From Leptospira soteropolitanensis (GTDB lineage: Bacteria > Spirochaetota > Leptospiria > Leptospirales > Leptospiraceae), in the NCBI RefSeq assembly GCF_026151655.1, contig NZ_JAMQPN010000007.1, positions 1-64,000 of the forward strand: 64,000 nt of DNA, written 5' to 3'. The translations under genes and the position numbers were made by a program. Of the stretch, positions 55,822-63,301 are shown piece by piece; the first letter of the stretch is position 1; each line of letters begins with the position of its first letter. Under the pieces are notes generated by a model, which worked only from the letters and a program-made list of their open reading frames with translations, was not told where the DNA came from and searched no databases.

Positions 55822-56289
55822 ATGAGTAAAGGTTATATTATATGTGTCGATGATGAAGTATCGGTATTGGAAACGCTTGCGGAACAACTCCTGGCTCGAT
55901 TTGGCGAATCCCATATCATCGAGACTGCCAGTAGTGCCGAAGAAGCTCTTTCTCTCATCGACGAAATCATCAGTAGCAACGACATCGTAGAGTTGATTGT
56001 TTCTGACCAAGTGATGCCTGGAATGAAAGGGGATCGATTTTTGGAGCAGGTGCACCACCGCCTTCCCGATGCGATCAAAATCCTTTTGACAGGTCAGGCG
56101 GGACTTGATTCTGCCATTTATGCCATTAACAACGGGGGACTCAGTCGGTATGTCGAAAAACCTTGGAACATTGATGAACTATCCAAAGACATCAAAGACC
56201 TACTCGATAAGTTCAGACAAAACTTGGAAAACCAACATCTTATCCAAGCTCTTAACCGCCGTATCATCGAATTGGAATCCCAGCAGTAA
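55822..56289 (+). CDS. Response regulator, receiver domain with C-terminal coiled extension
   Basis: 155 residues. Receiver domain with CVDDEVSV, phosphoacceptor Asp in [13 protein letters not shown], Thr in LLTGQAG and Lys in YVEKPWN. The [11 protein letters not shown] and VEKPW pattern is that of receivers found in HD-GYP/phosphatase-type regulators (RpfG-like receivers), but here only a short helix ([21 protein letters not shown] in two pieces) follows. It ends at a TAA at 56287-56289, immediately before the HEAT-repeat gene, whose start is unclear. Confidence 0.9.
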   Translation: MSKGYIICVDDEVSVLETLAEQLLARFGESHIIETASSAEEALSLIDEIISSNDIVELIVSDQVMPGMKGDRFLEQVHHRLPDAIKILLTGQAGLDSAIYAINNGGLSRYVEKPWNIDELSKDIKDLLDKFRQNLENQHLIQALNRRIIELESQQ

Positions 56290-56311
56290 AAAAAATCTCC
56301 TCTTTATACTT

Positions 56312-57349
56312 TTGATTTTTCTTTCTCTTTCTTCGATTTCGGGGAAGGAGAAAGAGCTCAGTCCAGAACAGTTAGCCAAAAAAAAAGATGTGCTTTCTAA
56401 GATGGTTCGTTATGGAACTAGTCAGGAAAGAAAACAAGCATTGGGTGAGCTCACTCGTTTTCCAAAAGAAAGTGCCAGTGAACTTTATACATTAGTTGGT
56501 GAACAATTAAAAACAGAAAAAGATATGGGGATGAAAATTGTCCTCTTAAAAACCATTGGTGACTTGGATTTAAAAGAAAACAAAGAAACTATCATTAGTT
56601 TGTTTGAAGATGTAAATGAAGATGTAGCCAAACAAGCAGTGACTTCTGCTAAAAAAATGAAATTAGCGGAAGCAACAAGTCCCTTACTCGAAAAAGTAAA
56701 AAAGGAAGATTTTACTAAAAATTCTAACTCACTAAGCCTTTATATCAGCGCACTTGGGGAATTGCCAGAGGGAAAGACAGCTGCTCCTTTCTTAGAAACC
56801 AAGTTCCGTGAAAAATTTAATAATGCTGATATGCGTGGTCAAATTGCTTTATATTTCGGTTCAGTTTTATATACAGATGCAGAGTCGGCCCTTATGGAAG
56901 TTGCCTTTGATGAAATCCAACCAACTACGTTAAGATGTTATTCTATGAATACATTGGGGAAATTAAAATCAGAGACAGCAAAACCAAAGTTATATGAATT
57001 ACTTGATTCTCTTAAAAAAACAGCAGGAAAGTTGGATGCCAAAAAAGCACAATCCTTAAAGATTTATGCCATTGGTGCCCTTGTTACGATGGGAGACAAA
57101 GAAGTATTCCAAGAATTGAATGAATTTGCTCGAGATGATGATAGTATGGTGCGACTTCGGGCCATTGAATTTATGGGAAATCTAAAAGACCCCAAAGCAT
57201 TGGAATTGTTGGAATACAAAAGGGACCGTGACCCAAGCCCAAAAGTGCAGAAAGCTGCAAAAAAAGCTATCGATCAAATCAATGGAAAAGAAACGTCCCC
57301 TGAAGAAGAAAAATCACCGGAAGAAAAATCGGAAGAAGAACCCAAATGA
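56312..57349 (+). CDS. Exported HEAT-repeat protein, start codon uncertain
   Basis: The reading frame after 56282 encodes a signal-peptide-like stretch ([19 protein letters not shown]) and then about 300 residues of HEAT-type helical pairs (LLKTIGDLDLKENKETIISLF; GDKEVFQELNEFARDDDSMV), ending in an acidic Glu/Lys tail. No ATG, GTG or TTG lies at the expected point before the signal peptide. The nearest in-frame starts are a TTG at 56312, which cuts into it, and an ATG at 56174 far inside the receiver gene. HEAT repeats usually mediate protein contacts; this one would act in the periplasm. The stop overlaps the next gene by 4 bp (ATGA). Confidence 0.7.
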   Translation: MIFLSLSSISGKEKELSPEQLAKKKDVLSKMVRYGTSQERKQALGELTRFPKESASELYTLVGEQLKTEKDMGMKIVLLKTIGDLDLKENKETIISLFEDVNEDVAKQAVTSAKKMKLAEATSPLLEKVKKEDFTKNSNSLSLYISALGELPEGKTAAPFLETKFREKFNNADMRGQIALYFGSVLYTDAESALMEVAFDEIQPTTLRCYSMNTLGKLKSETAKPKLYELLDSLKKTAGKLDAKKAQSLKIYAIGALVTMGDKEVFQELNEFARDDDSMVRLRAIEFMGNLKDPKALELLEYKRDRDPSPKVQKAAKKAIDQINGKETSPEEEKSPEEKSEEEPK

Positions 57350-57843
57350 ATTGGAAAGTTTTTACTTCTATTTGTATTTTTTTATTGATGATTTCCAAAA
57401 CCAATCTCTATTCCGAAGATAATGTTCGTTATACGGGTCTAATTTCACATTCAGAGAAAAGAGTTTTGGACGGGAAAGCAGAGTTTCAGAAGTCTGGAAC
57501 TTTCCCTTTGGAGTGGAAGTTGTTTTATAAAGGAAAACAAGGTGATTTCGTTGTTTTTTATGATCTAAACGGGGACGAAATTCATTACCGGTATAGAAGA
57601 AATAAATTCGATTTGGATGCTGAAGTTTTTGTGAAGGATTTGTTTCCAGGAAATCCATACCGAGTGAAAGGTGAATGGATTGGTTATTATTTTTATTCTG
57701 TGGATGAAAGAGGAAAACGATCTTCTCTCCCTACACCCAAAAAACTCCCTGCCGAACCTAAAGAATTTGCTGATAGACAATCGGTGCCTATCTTTAAGTT
57801 AATTGAATACATAGAGGTCCGAACTGACGACCTTCTTTATTAA
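57346..57843 (+). CDS. Hypothetical exported protein
   Basis: 165 residues with a signal peptide (MNWKVFTSICIFLLMISKTNLYS). The mature part is beta-rich with many aromatic and charged residues (e.g. FVVFYDLNGDEIHYRYRRNKF, GEWIGYYFYSVDERG). Family not recognised. The start overlaps the HEAT-protein stop, so the pair is translationally coupled. Its TAA stop interlocks with the TAA of the converging gene through the tetranucleotide TTAA at 57840-57843. Confidence 0.72.
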   Translation: MNWKVFTSICIFLLMISKTNLYSEDNVRYTGLISHSEKRVLDGKAEFQKSGTFPLEWKLFYKGKQGDFVVFYDLNGDEIHYRYRRNKFDLDAEVFVKDLFPGNPYRVKGEWIGYYFYSVDERGKRSSLPTPKKLPAEPKEFADRQSVPIFKLIEYIEVRTDDLLY

Positions 57844-59414
57844 AGCTCAATTTTTTGTAATAATTGAAAATTGATGAATAAAATGGGGTTCGGATCATTT
57901 TCTTTTTCCGAATAACTAACGTTTAATGAAATAAAGGGGCTTACCCATTTTAGTTTGATGATTTCTTCTCTATCAGTTAAGTTGATATTAAAATCTGTTG
58001 CGTAAGTCCAGTTTTCAAACCATGCCCTAGTTTTTGGTTGTCCTTCTCTGAAAATGCCACTTAATTCAAGTAAGTTGTTAGTTCCGAAAGGGATGGCTAG
58101 TTTCCCTTCCCATTGGCCTCCATTTTCTCTCGATTCAAATCCAAAGGAGACCACAGCTTTTTCCTTCCTCCATTCATAAAATCCAGCTCGGCCAATTTCG
58201 TTCCAATGGTAGTTTCCTGATTCATTGTATTCCCGGTATCTATAAATTAGGTTCCCCCAATCACTGAAGAACAATGGAAAAAATCCTGATCTCCCATTTT
58301 CATACTGATGGCCTTCTACAGAACTTAAGAATTCCGATCCAATTAAATGTTTAAAACTCATTCTTGTATAACCTAAACTTTGTGGGATTTGTGGTCTAAC
58401 TTCTTCTGGTGATACAACTCCGTAGAGTAAGGGAGAGTCTCTGTATGCGGTGGCATCAAGGAAGAATTGGGATCCTGGTGATTCTGATTTTAAATAAACG
58501 AACCCAACCGATTCTTGTTTGTTGTATATGGATTCTGATTGGATTCTATGAGAACCCCAGTCTTTATGATTCCAAGAATCATTGATGTACAAACTGGATT
58601 TATTATCTCCGGCCGACCAAACTCCCGAATAGGATTTGTTTGGTGAGACAAAATAAAGTCCCGGATAGGAAGAAAAGGCAGCAGCATGATAAATCCCAAA
58701 TTCAAATTCTTTTGTATTATTTAACAATCGATAACCTAAGAAGTTCGAAAGTGTAATGGGTTGGGGGAGCGGAGAACCAGTTCGTTCCAATTGAGAATAG
58801 AAATTTGGATCTTTGGCAAAATAAAAATGAGGAATGGGTTTGTAACGGCTTCCTGAAGTGAATCGAAATTTTCGGTATGTAAGATTTGTTCCATAGGAGA
58901 ATTCTTCATCTCGTTTTTCTAAGATCAAAATTTGTCCTTTTCCTCTGCCACCGAGAAAAACAGAAGAATGATTTTTTTCCTTTCTTGGAAGATACCTTAC
59001 ATCTAAATTTTGGTAACTCATTCCAAAAAAAAGTTCATCGTTAGTGTCTGGTGCTTCTTTGGGTTTCGATGTTGTTTCTTTGGTTTTTGAATTCTTTTTG
59101 TTTTCAGGATTTCTTTCGTTCTTTTGGTATGGATTTTTATCAGCAAACCTTTGTTTGTTGTTAAAAAGTGAAATTTCTTGTTCTTTCCAAACCTTGGAAA
59201 CAAGGGCTGCCTCTTTTCCTTTTAGTGATTTTTTCCATTCCAAAAATTTTTCAGGGGTTTGTTTGGACTTTTCTTTCCAAGCGGCTGCCAAATGGGGAGG
59301 GAAACCTGCTTTTAACAGTTGGGGAACCGAAACCTGATCTGGTTTTTTTTCTACAGCAAACAAAGTTTGTACAAACGAGATCCATAAAATAACCCCAAAT
59401 TTCTGCCAATCCAC
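57840..59414 (-). CDS. Hypothetical outer-membrane barrel protein
   Basis: 524 residues from a GTG at 59412-59414. A signal peptide (VILWISFVQTLFA) is followed by a helical, Lys-rich region (about 30-125: PQLLKAGFPPHLAAAWKEK, KNSKTKETTSKPKEAP) and then about 400 residues of alternating strands with many Tyr, Phe, Ser and Gly, typical of an outer-membrane barrel. The C terminus is FINFQLLQKIEL. Family not recognised. The start codon sits in the loop/stem of a hairpin (59406-59423). The first mature segment resembles a short helix-hairpin-like domain. Confidence 0.7.
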   Translation of the reverse strand: MDWQKFGVILWISFVQTLFAVEKKPDQVSVPQLLKAGFPPHLAAAWKEKSKQTPEKFLEWKKSLKGKEAALVSKVWKEQEISLFNNKQRFADKNPYQKNERNPENKKNSKTKETTSKPKEAPDTNDELFFGMSYQNLDVRYLPRKEKNHSSVFLGGRGKGQILILEKRDEEFSYGTNLTYRKFRFTSGSRYKPIPHFYFAKDPNFYSQLERTGSPLPQPITLSNFLGYRLLNNTKEFEFGIYHAAAFSSYPGLYFVSPNKSYSGVWSAGDNKSSLYINDSWNHKDWGSHRIQSESIYNKQESVGFVYLKSESPGSQFFLDATAYRDSPLLYGVVSPEEVRPQIPQSLGYTRMSFKHLIGSEFLSSVEGHQYENGRSGFFPLFFSDWGNLIYRYREYNESGNYHWNEIGRAGFYEWRKEKAVVSFGFESRENGGQWEGKLAIPFGTNNLLELSGIFREGQPKTRAWFENWTYATDFNINLTDREEIIKLKWVSPFISLNVSYSEKENDPNPILFINFQLLQKIEL

Positions 59415-59423
59415 CAGGATTGG
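59406..59423 (-). promoter_or_regulatory. Hairpin over the start codon of the barrel-protein gene
   Basis: Perfect 7-bp stem CCAATCC / GGATTGG with a 4-nt loop. On the mRNA of the minus-strand gene it covers the GTG start (59412-59414), so it could limit ribosome access. No conventional ribosome-binding site is seen upstream. Confidence 0.4.
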
Positions 59424-59689
59424 GGTTTAAAATTTCCATTTTTTGCCCTAAGTACGATTGCTTTTTTCCAAAAAGGGACATATTCTAAATCTCCCATTAA
59501 AAAAAATCAGAGAGAGGGCGGGTTTTGTCCCAGGGGAATGCTAAATTATAGATAGAAACCGATAAAAACGTGAAAAAAATATTGACTTAACTTCTCAAAT
59601 GTTAAGTAGTGTAAACAAGCGTTTAGTATATTATTGGTATTATTTTTATTTTTTATGTCGTCTAAAAAGATGACGGGGAGGAAAAACCT

Positions 59690-59905
59690 ATGATCGTTCG
59701 ATCCATCCAACAACCCGCTTACAACCGCCACAAGGACCAAGGCCTCGCAGGGCAAGGTCCTAAAAAGGGATTTTCCCAAAACCAAACAGGGAAGACCTTC
59801 GAAGATTATTTGATGGAAGCCTTCCAAGGGGAAGTGGTCCAAAATGGAGAGTGGGTGTCCCCAAGTCTCTCTAATCTTGGCCAAAAGAACTTAAGGAAGA
59901 TGTAG
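59690..59905 (+). CDS. Small hypothetical protein upstream of polysaccharide exporter
   Basis: 71 residues, soluble, no signal peptide (MIVRSIQQPAYNRHKDQG..., FEDYLMEAFQGEVV). It is probably real because the ATG is preceded by a strong ribosome-binding site (GGGGAGG, 8 nt upstream) and a 275-bp AT-rich leader containing TTGACT at 59582. Its codon use looks natural. Function unknown. It is separated from the wzm-like gene by 55 bp that hold a 26-bp palindrome. An overlapping minus-strand frame here is taken as a shadow. Confidence 0.6.
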   Translation: MIVRSIQQPAYNRHKDQGLAGQGPKKGFSQNQTGKTFEDYLMEAFQGEVVQNGEWVSPSLSNLGQKNLRKM

Positions 59906-59915
59906 ATCAAAAATA

Positions 59916-59941
59916 GGCTTCTGGTTCTAGAACCAGAGGCC
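59916..59941 (+). promoter_or_regulatory. 26-bp near-perfect palindrome between small gene and wzm
   Basis: Arms of 13 bases pair throughout (one G-T), with the innermost CTAG as loop, giving an 11-bp stem. No T-run follows, so it is not a normal terminator; it ends 19 bp before the wzm ATG. It could be an operator, an RNA processing site or an attenuating hairpin. Confidence 0.5.
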
Positions 59942-59960
59942 CTAGGCCGACAATCAAAGT

Positions 59961-60710
59961 ATGGAGAAAGTATCCATACTTTGGGCTCTTGTTCGGCGTG
60001 ACTATGCGTTGCAGTATGCAGGATCTTTCCTCGGGATCTCCTGGATGTTTCTGCAAAACTTGGTCCTTATCAGTTTGTACGCCTTAGTCTTTTTAGTACT
60101 GAACTTAAAAGACCCATCCACCCAAGAAGACTTCACCGCTTATCTTTTAACGGGACTCCTCTATTGGATTCCCATTCAAGAGCTTTTGGTCAGGGGAACA
60201 GGAATTCTAACTGACAATCGTAGTTTACTCAAACGTTCTAGTCTCGGTATCGATTTATTTTTATGGATTCCATATGTTCAGTTTCTCATTCACAGCCTCG
60301 TCACTTCTATCCCTGTATTTTTCTATTTAGCTTATTCTGGAAAATTAAATCTTTCGGGAATTTTTGTTGGGTATTTGGTTTTAGTTTTATCCGGGCTTTA
60401 TTTGATGTTACTTCTTCATTATCTTTCTAGGTTAAATATTTTATTAAAAGATATTTCACCTTTGATTCGTTTGGTGAGTCAGTTGGTATTTTGGGGAATC
60501 CCTGTTTTATATTATCCTACCGGGTATTTAAAAGAATGGAATCGTTTGAATCCATTTACCATTCCTTTAGATATTTTTCGTACTTCTGTCATTCCGGGTT
60601 ATATTCCACAATTTGATTGGCTCCAAATTTTACCTTTTTTACTTTTTTTCTTTTTAGTGTATCTACTTTCTAAACGTAAGTTCCAATCGGTGATTTTGGA
60701 TCACCTTTAA
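59961..60710 (+). CDS. wzm: ABC-2 type polysaccharide exporter permease (Wzm-like)
   Basis: 249 residues, six membrane helices. It starts with LWALVRRDYALQYAGSFLGISW, the amphipathic entry of O-antigen/polysaccharide ABC permeases, and has the late PVLYYPTGYLKEWNRLNPFT motif typical of Wzm/KpsM proteins. It should form the inner-membrane channel that exports a lipid-linked polysaccharide together with the ATPase encoded 5 bp downstream. Glycosyltransferases are not visible in this window. Confidence 0.88.
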   Translation: MEKVSILWALVRRDYALQYAGSFLGISWMFLQNLVLISLYALVFLVLNLKDPSTQEDFTAYLLTGLLYWIPIQELLVRGTGILTDNRSLLKRSSLGIDLFLWIPYVQFLIHSLVTSIPVFFYLAYSGKLNLSGIFVGYLVLVLSGLYLMLLLHYLSRLNILLKDISPLIRLVSQLVFWGIPVLYYPTGYLKEWNRLNPFTIPLDIFRTSVIPGYIPQFDWLQILPFLLFFFLVYLLSKRKFQSVILDHL

Positions 60711-60715
60711 TCTTT

Positions 60716-61912
60716 ATGGCTTCAGTTGTATTAGAAAATCTATCGAAAGACTATCATGGATTTTCGAAACCTTGGAAAAGAATCCTTGCCGGCCTGAGTT
60801 TCGGGTATTTTGGGATCGATTCTAAATTTACCGCCTTACAGTCGATAGATCTATCTGTTGGTTCTGGTGAAATTCTTGGTATCATTGGGCGAAACGGGGC
60901 AGGGAAATCAACACTTTTGAAATTAATCACTGGGGTGATCCGTAAAGATAAGGGAAACTTAATTGTCAACGGATCGGTTCGCGCTCTGCTTGAACTTAGT
61001 GTTGGCTTTAATCCTGAGCTTTCTGGGGAAGAAAATGTTTATTATAATGGGCTGGTTTGGGGATACAAACCAGCCGAGATCAAAGAATTCACGGACTCAA
61101 TTTTTGAATTTGCAGAGTTAAAAGAATTTAGAAATTCACCTTTAAAAAATTATAGCTCAGGAATGGCGATGCGGCTTGGTTTTAGTCTAGCTACTGCCAA
61201 ACGACCCGATATCCTAATCGTAGATGAAGCATTGGCTGTGGGAGACGCCAGTTTCCAACAAAAATGCCTAAAACGTATCAAAGAGTTTTCCCATTTGGGT
61301 TCTTGTATTTTAGTTGTGAGTCATGACCTTGGACTCATCTCCTATTTTTGTACAAGGGCGATCCTATTAAACAAGGGACAATTGTTATTCGATGGCAACC
61401 CAAAAGAAACTATCGAAGAATATATGCATGTTTTAGCAGGTGCGACAGATCCTTCTATTCATTTTTCTGAGTCCATTCAGGACATTCATATTTCATTAAA
61501 AAATTCCAAGGGACTGGATACTCGCCACCATTTCCTCGGTGATACAGCTGTTCTACGGATCGAATTTAAGGCCGCAAAACCAATCACCGACGGAACCATT
61601 GGATTTCACATCGATAGTGAAAAAGGCATTCGCATTTTTGGAACTAACTCTCATCATTTAGGAAACCAAAGTTTAGAAATCCGCGAATGGGAAAGATCGG
61701 TTGTCGAATTCCAATTTCCTATCCAGTTTAGCGATGGGAAATACAGTTTGGGAATCTCCATCCACAAAGGAGAATCCCATTTGGAAGGCAGTTATTTTTG
61801 GGCCGAATCCATTTTGGACTTTGAGGTCGAACGAGGTAAAATCGAAAAATTCGTCGGCATTTGTCATTTACCCACCGAATTTTCATTCCAAACTCTTCCC
61901 AAATCTGAGTAG
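60716..61912 (+). CDS. wzt: ABC polysaccharide exporter ATPase with C-terminal binding domain (Wzt-like)
   Basis: 398 residues. The ATPase domain (1-240) shows Walker A GRNGAGKST, signature YSSGMAMRLGFSLA, Walker B DILIVDEAL and the switch His in VVSHD. About 150 further residues (from about 250) form a beta-rich C-terminal domain like the Wzt carbohydrate-binding domain, which in other bacteria recognises the modified end of the O-polysaccharide. Its presence suggests the exported chain has a terminal cap. The gene starts 5 bp after wzm. Confidence 0.92.
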   Translation: MASVVLENLSKDYHGFSKPWKRILAGLSFGYFGIDSKFTALQSIDLSVGSGEILGIIGRNGAGKSTLLKLITGVIRKDKGNLIVNGSVRALLELSVGFNPELSGEENVYYNGLVWGYKPAEIKEFTDSIFEFAELKEFRNSPLKNYSSGMAMRLGFSLATAKRPDILIVDEALAVGDASFQQKCLKRIKEFSHLGSCILVVSHDLGLISYFCTRAILLNKGQLLFDGNPKETIEEYMHVLAGATDPSIHFSESIQDIHISLKNSKGLDTRHHFLGDTAVLRIEFKAAKPITDGTIGFHIDSEKGIRIFGTNSHHLGNQSLEIREWERSVVEFQFPIQFSDGKYSLGISIHKGESHLEGSYFWAESILDFEVERGKIEKFVGICHLPTEFSFQTLPKSE

Positions 61913-61957
61913 AAAAACGGTTTCCTTTAAAGGAAAAAACTAAATTCTGGAAATCCT

Positions 61958-63262
61958 ATGAAAGTTTGTGTCGTTGGAACCGGATATGTGGGCCTCGTTG
62001 CAGGAACCTGTTTTGCTGAATATGGCAATGATGTAATTTGTATTGATAAAGATGAAAAGAAAATCAGTGACCTAAAAAAAGGGATCATCCCCATCTACGA
62101 ACCAGGCCTTTCTGAACTGGTCGAACGCAATCATAAAGAGGGGAGACTTAATTTTTCCACTTCGCTCAAAGACGGTGTTGAGTCTTCTGAATTTGTTTTT
62201 ATCGCAGTAGGTACTCCCACTTCGGATAACGGCTCTGCGGACCTAAGGTTTGTTTTTGCCGTGGCTGAAGAAGTTGGTAAAACAATGAATGGATACAAAA
62301 TCATTGTAGATAAATCCACAGTTCCTGTGGGAACCGCAGACAAAGTAAAGGCGATTGTTGCACAACACACAAAACATCCGTTTGATGTGGTTTCCAATCC
62401 CGAGTTTTTGAAAGAAGGTGCGGCCATTGATGATTTTATGCGACCAGAGCGAGTTGTCATCGGTACCGAATCAGACGTTGCTGCCAAAAAAATGAGCGAA
62501 CTCTATTCTCCGTTTGTATTAAACGGTAACCCCATCATTACGATGAGCATTCGTTCGGCGGAGTTAACAAAATATGCATGTAACGCCTTCCTTGCGACAA
62601 AGATTTCTTTCGTAAATGAAATTGCTAATCTTTGTGATGCACTCGGCGCTAATTATGATGATGTGAGAAAAGGAATGGGAACCGATTCTAGAATTGGTCG
62701 TCAGTTTCTATATGCAGGGATAGGATACGGTGGTTCTTGTTTTCCAAAAGACGTAAGAGCCCTTTTACGCACAGCAGAAGAAGTAAATGCTCCAATGCAT
62801 ATCATTCAATCGGTAGAAGATGTAAACGAAAAACAAAAGACTCGTTTAACAGACAAAATATTCGAACATTTCAAATCAACAGATATGAAGGGAAAAACTT
62901 TTGGTATTTGGGGTTTGTCTTTCAAACCAGGAACAGATGATATGCGAGAAGCACCTTCCATTCCTTTGATTTATGAATTACATAAAAACGGAGCCAAAAT
63001 CCAAGTGTTTGATCCTGCGGCGGCGGAAACATCTAAGTATTATTTTGATGGAAAGGTCGAATACAAAAAAGATGCTTATTCCGCTCTTCAAGGTGCAGAT
63101 GCCATGTTGCTTTTGACTGAATGGAGAGAGTTTAGAGAACCTGATTTTACCAAAATCAAAAGCCTTCTAAAATCTCCCCTGGTTTTTGATGGTAGAAACC
63201 AATACAAACCATCTTTGATGTCTGAGTTAGGTTTTACTTATTATTCTATCGGTAACCGATAA
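61958..63262 (+). CDS. ugd: UDP-glucose 6-dehydrogenase
   Basis: 434 residues. Oxidises UDP-glucose to UDP-glucuronate with NAD+. The N-terminal Rossmann motif is VVGTGYVGLVAGTCFA, with IYEPGLSELV and VGTPTSDNGSADL, the catalytic Cys261 lies in GYGGSCFPKD, and the C-terminal domain has GLSFKPGTDDMREAPS. Length and motifs are normal. Its position after wzm-wzt suggests it supplies a uronic acid or pentose precursor for the exported polysaccharide. It lies 45 bp after wzt. Confidence 0.94.
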   Translation: MKVCVVGTGYVGLVAGTCFAEYGNDVICIDKDEKKISDLKKGIIPIYEPGLSELVERNHKEGRLNFSTSLKDGVESSEFVFIAVGTPTSDNGSADLRFVFAVAEEVGKTMNGYKIIVDKSTVPVGTADKVKAIVAQHTKHPFDVVSNPEFLKEGAAIDDFMRPERVVIGTESDVAAKKMSELYSPFVLNGNPIITMSIRSAELTKYACNAFLATKISFVNEIANLCDALGANYDDVRKGMGTDSRIGRQFLYAGIGYGGSCFPKDVRALLRTAEEVNAPMHIIQSVEDVNEKQKTRLTDKIFEHFKSTDMKGKTFGIWGLSFKPGTDDMREAPSIPLIYELHKNGAKIQVFDPAAAETSKYYFDGKVEYKKDAYSALQGADAMLLLTEWREFREPDFTKIKSLLKSPLVFDGRNQYKPSLMSELGFTYYSIGNR

Positions 63263-63269
63263 ACTTTAA

Positions 63270-63301
63270 AGTCCAACCGAGAGTAATCTTTTGGTTGGAC
63301 T
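63270..63301 (-). terminator. Hairpin between converging ugd and thioredoxin-like genes
   Basis: Inverted repeat AGTCCAACC / GGTTGGACT (9 bp, 14-nt loop). On the minus strand it is followed by TTTAAAGTTT, a weak U-tract, and it overlaps the stop codon of the minus-strand gene. It may terminate both transcripts, but support for the plus direction is weak. Confidence 0.55.

Noticed and set aside
59251..59481. Minus-strand frame of 76 codons upstream of the barrel-protein gene
   Set aside because: It is out of frame with the barrel gene and covers its signal peptide region; no family or ribosome-binding evidence.
59546..59884. Minus-strand frame of 112 codons opposite the small gene upstream of wzm
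   Set aside because: No ribosome-binding site; the plus-strand frame has a strong one and a better start. Treated as a shadow.
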